Assembly (NCBI GenBank): GCA_030432595.1
Contig: JAUIGU010000019.1
Coordinates: forward strand, 20,235-84,234
Length of the DNA: 64,000 nt
Origin: Phycisphaerae bacterium
Lineage (GTDB): Bacteria; Planctomycetota; Phycisphaerae; Phycisphaerales; Phycisphaeraceae
Reading direction: 5' to 3'
The notes beneath the pieces were generated by a model, which was given only the letters and a program-made list of their open reading frames with translations, was not told where the DNA came from and did no database searches. Below are positions 33,055 to 40,842 of the stretch, piece after piece; position 1 is the first letter of the stretch, and the number at the start of each line of letters is the position of its first letter. Made by a program: the position numbers and the translations under genes.

Positions 33055-33696
33055 TTACGCGGCCTTGGCTTCGTCGTCTTTGCGCTGCCGCAGGTGGGTG
33101 CGGAGCATGTCGTAGGCCTGCTGGAGTTCGACGAAGCGTTCCTGGCTCTCGGGTTTGTCGCAGACGTCGGGGTGGCAGGTGCGGACCAGCCGGCGGTGGG
33201 CGTCGCGGACCTGTTCGGGCGTCGCGTCGTCGGGCAGCTCGAGGGTCTTGAGGTAAGGCGAGAGGTCGAGCTCGGCGGTGATCTTCGGAGCAGGTTTGCC
33301 GTTGGAATCGCCGTTGGACTGGCCGTCGCTGGTGCCGGCGTCGCGGTCGTCTTCGGGCAGGAAGCCGAACTTGGCGATCTTGCCGATGCGCACGGCCTGC
33401 TGTTCGGTGATGCCGATGAACTTGAGCCCGATCTCGTGGCCCTTGATCCAGCCGGTCTTGCGGACCCAGCAGCAGCGGGCGTTGACGGACTCGACGCCGG
33501 CGGCGGTGCGCAGCTTGATCGCCGCGGCCGTGCCCGGCTGCAGCGCCGGCTTGCCGGAACACGCGACGCGCATCCCCCCGGCCGACACGTCGAGCACGTC
33601 GCCCAGCGGGCACTTCACCTTGCCCTTGGCGCTGTGGCGTTCGTGGCGGCGCTCGGCCTTGCCGGCCTTTCCTTTCTTGTCTCCGGCTTTACCCAT
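33055..33696 (-). CDS. PilZ domain fused to DnaJ J-domain
   Basis: Cytosolic protein of 213 residues with an unusual domain pair. After a Lys-rich start (MGKAGDKKGKAGKAERRHER) comes a PilZ-type module (about 15-115), with RHSAKGKVKC, then the DVSAGGMRVAC motif matching the D/NxSxxG c-di-GMP contact. The RxxxR part appears as RRHERHSAK. From about 145 to 210 there is a J-domain with DATPEQVRDAHRRLVRTCHPDVCD, keeping the HPD tripeptide that stimulates Hsp70. The likely role is to couple c-di-GMP to chaperone recruitment; this is inference. The start region shares GTCGATAACCC-N4-ATG with the HD-GYP gene at 9316. Confidence 0.85.
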   Translation of the reverse strand: MGKAGDKKGKAGKAERRHERHSAKGKVKCPLGDVLDVSAGGMRVACSGKPALQPGTAAAIKLRTAAGVESVNARCCWVRKTGWIKGHEIGLKFIGITEQQAVRIGKIAKFGFLPEDDRDAGTSDGQSNGDSNGKPAPKITAELDLSPYLKTLELPDDATPEQVRDAHRRLVRTCHPDVCDKPESQERFVELQQAYDMLRTHLRQRKDDEAKAA

Positions 33697-33700
33697 GCAA

Positions 33701-33711
33701 GGGTTATCGAC
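33701..33711 (-). promoter_or_regulatory. GTCGATAACCC start-region motif before PilZ-J gene
   Basis: Identical in sequence and in distance (four bases) to the motif before the HD-GYP gene. On this strand a TCAAG lies 15 bases upstream of GTCGATAA, which matches the FliA/sigma-28 layout TCAAG-N15-GCCGATA except at one base. Confidence 0.55.
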
Positions 33712-33846
33712 ACGCGGCAGAGGCGGCTTGACGTGAGTCGGGAAAGCAGCGGGTCCGGGAATAAGCCCGCGGATCGTGCAGCGAACGGGTCTGCGGGCGG
33801 GTCCATCGATCGATCGCAGCGTGGGCCGTGTCAATCCTCACGAGGT

Positions 33847-35124
33847 TCATGGGGTGGCGTGGGGTGGCGGTGCTGCCCGGTTTGTCGCGTTCGTGCCGTA
33901 GAGGAACACCAGAACCTCGCCGAAGCGCCGGGCCCACGCCGCCTCGTTGTGCTCGCCGCCTTCCACGAGGGCCCAGCGCACGTCTACGTCGCGCTCACGC
34001 AACCGTTCGGCCAACGTCTCGGCGTGTCGGACATGCCGGCTCAACTCCTCGGCCGCCCCGCCGCCCTCTCGGTCGCCCATGTCGATCCAGTACCGCGCGT
34101 CGTCCGGCAGTGTTTCGCCGTAGCCCTCGACCAGCGCCTCGGGCGCGACCCACAACGCCGGCGACATCGCCACGGCCGCACCGAAGCGCTCGGGGTACGC
34201 ATCGACCAGGTGCAGCGCGATCACGCCGCCCAGCGAGCTGCCGCCGGTCGCGCGGTTGGCCCGGCCCTCCGCAACGCGGTATTCCGCTTCGAGCGTCGGC
34301 AGTACGTCATTGATGACCCACGCCGCGTAGTCGTCGCCCCGGCCGCCCAGTTCCATGGCGCGGGGCGGGTCGCCGCGCTGAAGCGTCACCGCCGGGCCGA
34401 GGTATTCCTGTGCCCGGGCCGCGCCGGCGTTGTCGATGCCGACGAGGATGACCGGTTCGATCTTGCTTGCCTCGATCAGCGCCGTCGCGGTTTCGTCGGC
34501 CCGCCACTCCGTACCGAACGCGCTGGTCGCCGCGTCGAAGAGGTTCTGGCCGTCGTGCATGAGCAGGAGCGGGTACCGGCGATCCGCGTTGGTCTGCTCG
34601 TTGTAACCGGGCGGCAGCCAGACGCGCACGATCCGGCCCGGGATGTCGCCCTGGCCCTCGACGCGGTGCAGGCGGAGGTCGCCCGTGACCGTCGAAGCCG
34701 GCCGCGCCGGTTCATCATCGTTTGGCGCGCGCCAGCGCTCGACGCGCAGGTCAAGCGTCTCGTACCCGGCCACCGTGTGTGTGCGGTTTGGGCGTTCGCC
34801 GCCGTCGGCGGTTTTCTCGACGGTGTCCCAGCTCCCGAGGGTGACTTTGAATTCCAGGGTTGTGCTCAATTGAACAGGCAGTCGGCCACGGAACACGCCG
34901 TCGTCCCCGCGTTCCAGCACCAACCCGCGTCCGGACCACTCGCCCAGCAGCACATGGTTGCCGCTGAGATGGATCTCCGCATCGTCGGGCGTGTCGTCGG
35001 GCATGTGCGCCACGAAACGCAGCACGACCTCGCCTTCGGGGACCAGCGATGCGTCGTCGGCGGATACCGAAAACACCCAACCCCACACCGCCAGCCATAC
35101 GAACATACGGAACGCGGTCTGCAT
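33847..35124 (-). CDS. Exported esterase with N-terminal starch-binding-like domain
   Basis: Exported alpha/beta hydrolase of 425 residues. Signal peptide about 1-22 (VWLAVWGWVFSVSA). Residues 25-125 look like a CBM20/CBM48-type sandwich (IHLSGNHVLLGEWSGRGLVL, FRGRLPVQLSTTLEFKVTLG). The catalytic domain is of the esterase D / IroE type: RIVRVWLPPGYNEQ, LLLMHDGQNLFD, the nucleophile elbow GGSSLGGVIALH, and a likely His in VEGGEHNEAAWARRF. It may de-esterify a glycan or siderophore. The ATG overlaps the TGA of the upstream globin gene by one base (TGATG), so translation is probably coupled. Confidence 0.84.
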   Translation of the reverse strand: MQTAFRMFVWLAVWGWVFSVSADDASLVPEGEVVLRFVAHMPDDTPDDAEIHLSGNHVLLGEWSGRGLVLERGDDGVFRGRLPVQLSTTLEFKVTLGSWDTVEKTADGGERPNRTHTVAGYETLDLRVERWRAPNDDEPARPASTVTGDLRLHRVEGQGDIPGRIVRVWLPPGYNEQTNADRRYPLLLMHDGQNLFDAATSAFGTEWRADETATALIEASKIEPVILVGIDNAGAARAQEYLGPAVTLQRGDPPRAMELGGRGDDYAAWVINDVLPTLEAEYRVAEGRANRATGGSSLGGVIALHLVDAYPERFGAAVAMSPALWVAPEALVEGYGETLPDDARYWIDMGDREGGGAAEELSRHVRHAETLAERLRERDVDVRWALVEGGEHNEAAWARRFGEVLVFLYGTNATNRAAPPPHATP

Positions 35125-35522
35125 CACCGGTTCATCATAAAGCTCGCGACGTCCGCGAAGAAGGGGCGGAGGACGTCGATCACCTGGCCGGGGATTTCGG
35201 CCTCCGCGAGCGCGGCGTCCATGTGCGAGACCCAGCGGTCGCGGGCCCGCCGGTCGATGGGGAAGGGCATGTGGCGCATGCGGAGTCGCGGGTGCCCGCG
35301 CTGCTCAATGTAACGCGGCGGGCCGCCGAACCGGAAGACGAGGAAGTCGCGCAAACGCTGTTCCGCGCCGGCCCAGTCGTCGGCCGGGTACATGGGCGAG
35401 AGCACGTCGTCTTCGTGCACGCGTCGGTAGAACGCGGCGACCAGCCGGGCGAAGCCGTCTTCGCCAATCACGTTGAAAACGGTTACCTCGGGTGGGTCGT
35501 GTGTACCGTCTGTGCCGGTCAT
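35124..35522 (-). CDS. Truncated hemoglobin, group II type
   Basis: Small heme protein of 132 residues, likely in oxygen or nitric-oxide handling. Landmarks of group II (GlbO-like) globins are present: GEDGFARLVAAFYRRVHEDD (helix B with the Tyr at B10), LSPMYPADDWAGAEQRLRDF, FLVFRFGGPPRYIEQRGHPR with the YIEQRGHPRLRMRH box that carries the proximal His, and WVSHMDAALAEAEI. All appear intact. The ATG at 35522 has TACGTT seven bases before it. The stop overlaps the start of the esterase gene. The functional link to an exported esterase is unclear. Confidence 0.9.
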   Translation of the reverse strand: MTGTDGTHDPPEVTVFNVIGEDGFARLVAAFYRRVHEDDVLSPMYPADDWAGAEQRLRDFLVFRFGGPPRYIEQRGHPRLRMRHMPFPIDRRARDRWVSHMDAALAEAEIPGQVIDVLRPFFADVASFMMNR

Positions 35523-35613
35523 GACGCCGAACGTAACGACACAACGCCTTGACGACAAAAGGAGAACACCAAAAACGAACACCGGACGCGCGAACCGGCG
35601 CGGGGGCGCGGCG

Positions 35614-35619
35614 TACAAT
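35614..35619 (+). promoter_or_regulatory. -10-like TACAAT upstream of hpf
   Basis: TACAAT 27 bases before the hpf ATG, leaving room for the CAGGAG ribosome site. No clear -35. Confidence 0.45.
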
Positions 35620-35646
35620 GGTCTGATTCCCCAACAGGAGACGGCC

Positions 35647-35961
35647 ATGCAGATCCAGATCAACTTCGGCAGCGTTAAGAACAGTGAAGCGATCGAGCAG
35701 CGTGTGGAAGACGCGGTGCAGCGGGCGTTCGAGCACTTCGCGGACCGGGTGACCCGCGTCGAGGTGCACCTGCACGACGACAACGCCAAGAAGGCCGGGC
35801 CGCACGACAAACGCGTGGTGATGGAGGCCCGGCCCGCGGGCTTCGACCCCCTGGCCGTCGAGCACGGCGGCGACGATCTGTACAAGGTCATCGACGAGAC
35901 GGCCGGCAAGCTCGGGCGCGCGGTGAAGAACAAGCTCGAGCGGGCGGGGGCGAAGGCGTAA
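35647..35961 (+). CDS. hpf: Ribosome hibernation promoting factor family protein, short form
   Basis: Ribosome-binding protein of 104 residues that protects or inactivates 30S/70S particles in stationary phase. It opens MQIQINFGSVKNSEAIEQRV and has the beta-alpha fold pattern VTRVEVHLHDDNAKK and DLYKVIDETAGKLGRAVKNK, typical of HPF/RaiA. It is the short form, lacking the dimerising C-terminal domain. An SD (AGGAG) lies at good distance before the ATG. It is transcribed alone, divergent from the globin. Confidence 0.9.
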   Translation: MQIQINFGSVKNSEAIEQRVEDAVQRAFEHFADRVTRVEVHLHDDNAKKAGPHDKRVVMEARPAGFDPLAVEHGGDDLYKVIDETAGKLGRAVKNKLERAGAKA

Positions 35962-36069
35962 CGCTCAATCGAAACGACGGCGAACACATGTCGACTTGAG
36001 ATGTCGTTCGGTGGTCGCCGCGGGATTCACGCTGAAGACACGCGGGGTTTGCGTTCTGCGCAGGCACCC

Positions 36070-36102
36070 TCCCCCGGCCCCTCCCATGGGGAGGGGAGTT
36101 CA
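36070..36102. repeat. CTCCCC/GGGGAG hairpin
   Basis: CTCCCATGGGGAG-type palindrome within a C-rich then G-rich stretch, after hpf and facing dppA. Could end transcription or be a dispersed repeat. Confidence 0.45.
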
Positions 36103-36124
36103 TTTTCGCACACGATGAGGCGGA

Positions 36125-36937
36125 TCAGTACGGCCAGAACTGGTCCCACGCGGTCATCCAGTCGTCGGCTTTAGACTTGACTTCGAGCGGGCCGGTGAGT
36201 TCGACGCCCGTGCGACCCATGAAGCGGTTGGCGGTGTCGGCGGTAGAGAGGTCGATCGTGATGGTCGTGGGTTTGGCGGGGACGTAGGGCTTCGTTTTGA
36301 TCGGTGAGGTCAGCGCTTTCTTTGTGCCTTCCTCGATCATCGTCCGGGCCTTGGCGGGCGAGAAGTGACGGGCGGAGTAGCGGGTGAGGCCGTGCTTGAC
36401 GGCGACGGTGTGCAGGCCGTCGCCGAGCAGTTCGACGCCCTCGCGACACGTCGCGGTGTCGCCGGTGATCAACACAACCGGAACGCCGTAGTGCCCGCAG
36501 AGCGCGGCGTTGATGCCGAACTCGCCGACCTCGTCGTCGTTGAACATGACACGTCGCCAGGTGGTGGTGGAGATGGTGTGGCACATGACGCCGTCGGGCG
36601 TGTTGGAGCGGGCGTGCATGCCGACCATGAGCGCGGCGTCGCAGCCGTCCTCGAAGATCTCGACGTAGCGGCCCCACTCGTGCCCGGTGACCCATTCGAG
36701 GTCGTCGTGCAGGAGCTCGGGGACCCAGGAGTTGAACGTGCCGTCGCCGCCGGCGCCGTGGCAATCGACGGCGACGACGCGCGTCGCGCCGGCGGCGAAG
36801 GCGCCGCGCGCCGCGGCGCTGATCTCTTCGGTGTAGAGGCGTCGGCCTTCTTCGTAACGCGGGGCGTTGTAGTTGACCTGGTCCCAGCGGGTGATGCCCG
36901 CCACGCCTTCCATGTCCGCCATGATGAGGATGCGCAT
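36125..36937 (-). CDS. dppA: M55 family D-aminopeptidase
   Basis: Zinc-dependent peptidase of the DppA family, which trims D-amino acids from peptidoglycan-derived or other peptides. The 270-residue protein begins MRILIMADMEGVAGITRWDQ, with the metal pair Asp8/Glu10. Further ligands or active-site residues are in VAVDCHGAGGDG, VGMHARSNTPDG and the RVMFNDDEVGEFGINAALCG segment that is diagnostic for the family. Length and motif order agree with full-length members. The start is fixed by TAGACT six bases upstream. It is divergent from cls with only 35 bases between the two start codons. Confidence 0.9.
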   Translation of the reverse strand: MRILIMADMEGVAGITRWDQVNYNAPRYEEGRRLYTEEISAAARGAFAAGATRVVAVDCHGAGGDGTFNSWVPELLHDDLEWVTGHEWGRYVEIFEDGCDAALMVGMHARSNTPDGVMCHTISTTTWRRVMFNDDEVGEFGINAALCGHYGVPVVLITGDTATCREGVELLGDGLHTVAVKHGLTRYSARHFSPAKARTMIEEGTKKALTSPIKTKPYVPAKPTTITIDLSTADTANRFMGRTGVELTGPLEVKSKADDWMTAWDQFWPY

Positions 36938-36943
36938 GGCCGG

Positions 36944-36949
36944 AGTCTA
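36944..36949 (-). promoter_or_regulatory. -10-like TAGACT, 6 nt before dppA start
   Basis: On the minus strand TAGACT-CCGGCC-ATG. It faces the plus-strand hexamer at 36961-36966 within the same 35-base gap. Confidence 0.55.
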
Positions 36950-36960
36950 AGCGGTGGAGA

Positions 36961-36966
36961 TACGAT
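36961..36966 (+). promoter_or_regulatory. -10-like TACGAT, 6 nt before cls start
   Basis: TACGAT-CTGGCC-ATG at 36973. With its partner at 36944 it forms a very short divergent promoter. Confidence 0.55.
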
Positions 36967-36972
36967 CTGGCC

Positions 36973-38466
36973 ATGCCGCCCCCTGGTTACACCCTGGCCG
37001 CCGTATCTGACTTTTCGTGGTTGGCCGCCTTGGTCTTTGCGCTCGACTGGGCGTTGCGGCTGGGGACGGCGGTGCGCATCGTGATGCGGCGTCAACCGGT
37101 GGAGGTGGCGCTGTCGTGGCTGGCGTTGGTGATGCTGCTGCCGATCGTGGGGGTGATCGCGTACTGGACGCTGAGCGAGGTGCGGATCGGTCGCAAGCAG
37201 GCGCGGAAGTTCTTCGCGGTCCACGCGGCGTACGAACGTTTCATCGGCACGCTGCGCGGCCACCCCGAAACCGGCCGCGCGGACGAGACGCTCGACGCGC
37301 GGTTCACGCACCTGGCCCGCCAGGCTGAGCAGGTCGCGGGCATCCCCGCCCTGCCCGGCAACGCGCTCGAGCTGATCCCCCACACCACCGATGCGCTCAA
37401 CGACATCGCCGCGGCGATCGGGCGGGCGAAGCGGCGCGTCGACATGGTGTACTACATCTTCCTGGACGGGCGGGCCTCGCAGCCGGTGCTCGATGCGCTG
37501 GCGGACGCGGCGCAGCGCGGCGTGACGTGCCGGGTGCTGGTGGACGCCATCGGCAGCCGGCCGTTCCTCAAGTCGCCCCACGCCGACGCCTTGCGAACCG
37601 CCGGCGTCGACCTGCGCGCCGCGCTGCCCGCGCGTCTGTGGCGCGTGCTCATCCAGCGGATCGACCTGCGGAACCACCGCAAGCTCACGGTGATCGACGG
37701 GGAGGTCGCGTACACCGGCTCGATGAATCTCGTCGGTCCCCGGCGGCTCAAACGCGCCACGAACGTCGGGCCCTGGATCGACGCGGTGGTGAAGGTCACG
37801 GGCCCGGCGGTCGCGCCGCTGTACGCGATGTTCCTTGAGGACTGGGAGGCCGAGACCGGCGACACGACCGACGACCTCGACGACGTCACCGCCGACGCCA
37901 TGCCGCGGCGCGACGGCCCGGCGTGGGTGCAGGTCGTGCCCAGCGGCCCGCACGTCCAGGGCCAGTCGATCCGCGAGTTGGTGATCTCGACCATCTACGC
38001 GGCGCGGGAGAAGATCACGCTGACCACGCCGTACTTCGCGCCCGACGATGCGCTGCTGACCTCACTCACCTCGGCGGCGGCACGGGGGGTCAAGGTGACG
38101 CTGATCCTCCCCGACCGCGGCGACTCCGTGATCGCCTACCACGCCGGCAACGCTCACCTGGCGCAGCTCATGGAGGCGGGTGTGCAGGTCGCGCGGTTCC
38201 GCGGCGGCGTGCTGCACACGAAGTCGCTCACCGTCGATGAAGACGCGACGCTCATCGGCACGGTCAACTTCGACATGCGCAGCTTCTACCTCAACTTCGA
38301 GCTGAGCCTGCTGGTCTATGACGCCGCGTTCGCGCGACAGATGATCGCGCTCCAACAGGCGTACTTGGACCGATCCACGCTGATCGACCTGGAGGGCTGG
38401 GCGGCCCGGCCGTGGTCGCAGCGGCTACTGGAGAACACGCTGCGGCTGGCGGGCCCGATCGTCTAG
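36973..38466 (+). CDS. cls: Cardiolipin synthase, phospholipase D family
   Basis: Membrane enzyme that condenses two phosphatidylglycerols to cardiolipin. The 497-residue protein has two N-terminal helices (about 11-30 and 45-68), then two phospholipase-D HKD motifs: NHRKLTVIDGEVAYTGSMNL at about 234 and LHTKSLTVDEDATLIGTVNF at about 414. FDMRSFYLNFELSLLVYD after the second motif is typical of bacterial Cls. Both catalytic His-Lys-Asp triads are complete. The gene is divergent from dppA. Confidence 0.94.
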   Translation: MPPPGYTLAAVSDFSWLAALVFALDWALRLGTAVRIVMRRQPVEVALSWLALVMLLPIVGVIAYWTLSEVRIGRKQARKFFAVHAAYERFIGTLRGHPETGRADETLDARFTHLARQAEQVAGIPALPGNALELIPHTTDALNDIAAAIGRAKRRVDMVYYIFLDGRASQPVLDALADAAQRGVTCRVLVDAIGSRPFLKSPHADALRTAGVDLRAALPARLWRVLIQRIDLRNHRKLTVIDGEVAYTGSMNLVGPRRLKRATNVGPWIDAVVKVTGPAVAPLYAMFLEDWEAETGDTTDDLDDVTADAMPRRDGPAWVQVVPSGPHVQGQSIRELVISTIYAAREKITLTTPYFAPDDALLTSLTSAAARGVKVTLILPDRGDSVIAYHAGNAHLAQLMEAGVQVARFRGGVLHTKSLTVDEDATLIGTVNFDMRSFYLNFELSLLVYDAAFARQMIALQQAYLDRSTLIDLEGWAARPWSQRLLENTLRLAGPIV

Positions 38467-38581
38467 CCACCGGAGGGCCGGATCGGACTGCTGGAATTCC
38501 GCCCGAGTTTCCAGGGTTGGCGCTAGGCCCGAGAAGCCGGAACGCCCCCGCAAAAACCGCCGCCCCGCCGTCGGATCGCGG

Positions 38582-38587
38582 TACAAT
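38582..38587 (+). promoter_or_regulatory. -10-like TACAAT upstream of the P1B ATPase
   Basis: TACAAT about 98 bases before the ATG, in the 219-base gap after cls. No clear -35 and no metal-regulator box recognised. Confidence 0.35.
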
Positions 38588-38685
38588 CCCCGGTTCCCCG
38601 TTTGCGTCTGCGCGTCGAGCCCGGTCGGCCTCCCGATCACGTCCCGGCCCGACGCCGACCTGACGCCGAATTGGAGTTTTGCCCG

Positions 38686-40785
38686 ATGTCCAGCGCCCCC
38701 GCCACGCCCGCCAACGCCCCGCTCGACCCCGCCGACGCGCCCGCGCCGACCTCCGGCAGCGCGCCAAACGCCGCCGCCAAGGACCAGGGCCAGGGCCGGA
38801 TCGACACCCAGATCGTCGCCGTCCTCGCCGGCTGCGTGCTGCTAATCGTCGCCGTCATCGCGCGGTTCACCTGGGACAACCAGGACTACGCCGAGTACGT
38901 CGCGATGCTCTCCGCCCTGCTGCTGGGCGTGCCGATCGTCTTCGGCGCCGCCAAGTCGCTGTGGACCGGCCGGTGCTCGCACGACGACGGGAGCTGCGCC
39001 CACGACCACGATCACGACCACGGCGGCTCGCACATGGAAGAGCTCGTCGCGCTCGCGATCATCGCCAGCTTCGTGCTGGGCGAATACCTCGAGTGCGCGG
39101 CGGTGGCGTTCTTCATGCTCATCGCGTCGCTCATCGAACACCGCACCGCCGTGGGCGCGCTCCGCGACATCGAAGCACTGGTGAAGATCACGCCGACCAA
39201 GGCGATGCGCCTCGGCAACGACGGCCAGGAATCCGAGGTCCCCGCGTCGCAGCTCACGCCCGGCGACCGCGTCGTCGTCCGGCCCGGCGACAACATCCCC
39301 GCCGACGGCCGCGTCGTCTCCGGGCAGTCCACCGTCAATCAGGCCAACATCACCGGCGAGTCCGTCCCGGTCGAAAAGGCCATCGACGACGAGGTCTTCG
39401 CGGGCACGATCAACGAGTCGGGGCGCATGGAAGTCGAGGTCACCCGCGCCGGCGAGGATTCGACGCTCGGTAAGGTGCAGTCGCTGATTCTCCAGGCCGC
39501 GCAGACCCGCCCGGCCGTGGTGCGCGAGCTGAGCAAGTACACCGCGTACTACACGCCGGTCGTGCTGATGCTCGCGTTCGTGATCTGGTTCTTCACCGAG
39601 GACGCGCGGTCGGCGATCTCCCTGCTCCTGATTGCTTGCCCGTGTGCGCTCATCCTCTGTGCGCCGACGGCCATCGTGGCGGCGCTGTCGTCGGCGTCGC
39701 GCCTGGGCGTGTACGTCAAGTCCGTCGCGGACCTGGAAGTCGTGCGCCGGGTCACCGCGTTCGTCTTCGACAAGACCGGCACACTCACCACGGGCCGGCT
39801 CACCGTCACCCGCATGAAGCCCGTGGACGGCGTGGACGGCGCGGAGTTGCTCAAGCTCACCGCCTCGGCCGAGCAGAACTCCAAGCACCCGGTCGCCAAG
39901 GCCGTGATGGCCATCGCGAACAAGGCAAAGGTGTCGCCGCTGCACGTCGAGCACTTCGAAGAGGTCGCCGGCCGCGGCGTCGAAGCGCGCACATCCGAGG
40001 GCACGATCCTCGTCGGGCGCGAAGCCTTCCTCGCCGAGCGCGGCGTCAACCTGTCCGTGCTCGACACCGCGGGCACCGAGGGCTCGTCGCTGCTGTTCGT
40101 CGCCAAAGACGGCCGGGCCATCGGCTGGGTCGCGCTGGCGGACACGCTGCGGCACGGCTCGGCCCAGGCGATCGGCGACCTCGCCGAACTCGGCGTCAAG
40201 CAACGCGTCATGATCACCGGCGACCGCAAGGGACCCGCCGAACGCATCGCCCAGCAACTCCACCTGACTGGATACACGGCGGAAGCCCTGCCCGGCGACA
40301 AGCTCACGCTGGTGGAGCAACTCAAGAACGCCGGACACACCGTTGCGGTCATCGGCGACGGTGTGAACGACGGCCCCGCGCTCGCGGCCGGCCACGTCTC
40401 GCTGGCGATGGGCGCCGCCGGCTCGGACGTCGCGGTCGACGCCGCGTCGATTGCGCTGATGAACAACGAGCTCAACCGGCTGCCGTTTCTGGTCCGGCTG
40501 TCGCGCCGCACGGTCAACGTCATCCGCCAGAACCTCGTGTTCACCGGGCTCTACATCGTGTTCATGCTCGTGCTGCTGGGGCTCGGCTGGCTGACCCCGA
40601 TGTGGGCCGCGATCGGTCACGGCATCAGCTCGATCGTCGTGATCTTCAACTCCGCCCGGCTGGTCCGCGAGGGCGAAGACGTCGAGCACCTCGACGCCAA
40701 GCTCGCCGCGCCCGACAAACCCGCCGCCAAGCCGATCACGCCCGTGCGGGCCGAGCCGGTGGGCGCGGTGCCGGCGACGGCGTAA
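38686..40785 (+). CDS. Heavy-metal translocating P-type ATPase (P1B)
   Basis: Inner-membrane pump that exports a transition metal with ATP. The 699-residue protein lacks a CxxC heavy-metal-associated domain; instead residues ~103-120 form a Cys/His-rich stretch CSHDDGSCAHDHDHDHGGSH before the second helix pair. The P-type core is complete: actuator TGES in NITGESVPVEK, membrane CPC motif in ACPCALILCAPTA (C318, C320), phosphorylation site DKTGTLTTG (D362), the HP dipeptide NSKHPVAKA and the hinge GDGVNDGPALA. CPC plus a His-rich stretch suggests Zn, Cd or Cu rather than Co or Mg; the exact ion is not settled. The ATG follows a TTGGAG site. Confidence 0.9.
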   Translation: MSSAPATPANAPLDPADAPAPTSGSAPNAAAKDQGQGRIDTQIVAVLAGCVLLIVAVIARFTWDNQDYAEYVAMLSALLLGVPIVFGAAKSLWTGRCSHDDGSCAHDHDHDHGGSHMEELVALAIIASFVLGEYLECAAVAFFMLIASLIEHRTAVGALRDIEALVKITPTKAMRLGNDGQESEVPASQLTPGDRVVVRPGDNIPADGRVVSGQSTVNQANITGESVPVEKAIDDEVFAGTINESGRMEVEVTRAGEDSTLGKVQSLILQAAQTRPAVVRELSKYTAYYTPVVLMLAFVIWFFTEDARSAISLLLIACPCALILCAPTAIVAALSSASRLGVYVKSVADLEVVRRVTAFVFDKTGTLTTGRLTVTRMKPVDGVDGAELLKLTASAEQNSKHPVAKAVMAIANKAKVSPLHVEHFEEVAGRGVEARTSEGTILVGREAFLAERGVNLSVLDTAGTEGSSLLFVAKDGRAIGWVALADTLRHGSAQAIGDLAELGVKQRVMITGDRKGPAERIAQQLHLTGYTAEALPGDKLTLVEQLKNAGHTVAVIGDGVNDGPALAAGHVSLAMGAAGSDVAVDAASIALMNNELNRLPFLVRLSRRTVNVIRQNLVFTGLYIVFMLVLLGLGWLTPMWAAIGHGISSIVVIFNSARLVREGEDVEHLDAKLAAPDKPAAKPITPVRAEPVGAVPATA

Positions 40786-40830
40786 CACCGAACCGCAAAC
40801 ACGAACGTCGTGTGGATCGTCCGGGTTCCG

Positions 40831-40836
40831 TAGACT
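40831..40836 (+). promoter_or_regulatory. -10-like TAGACT, 6 nt before ADP-ribosylglycohydrolase start
   Basis: TAGACT-CGCGTC-GTG at 40843. Exact six-base spacing; GTG start. Confidence 0.55.
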
Positions 40837-40842
40837 CGCGTC

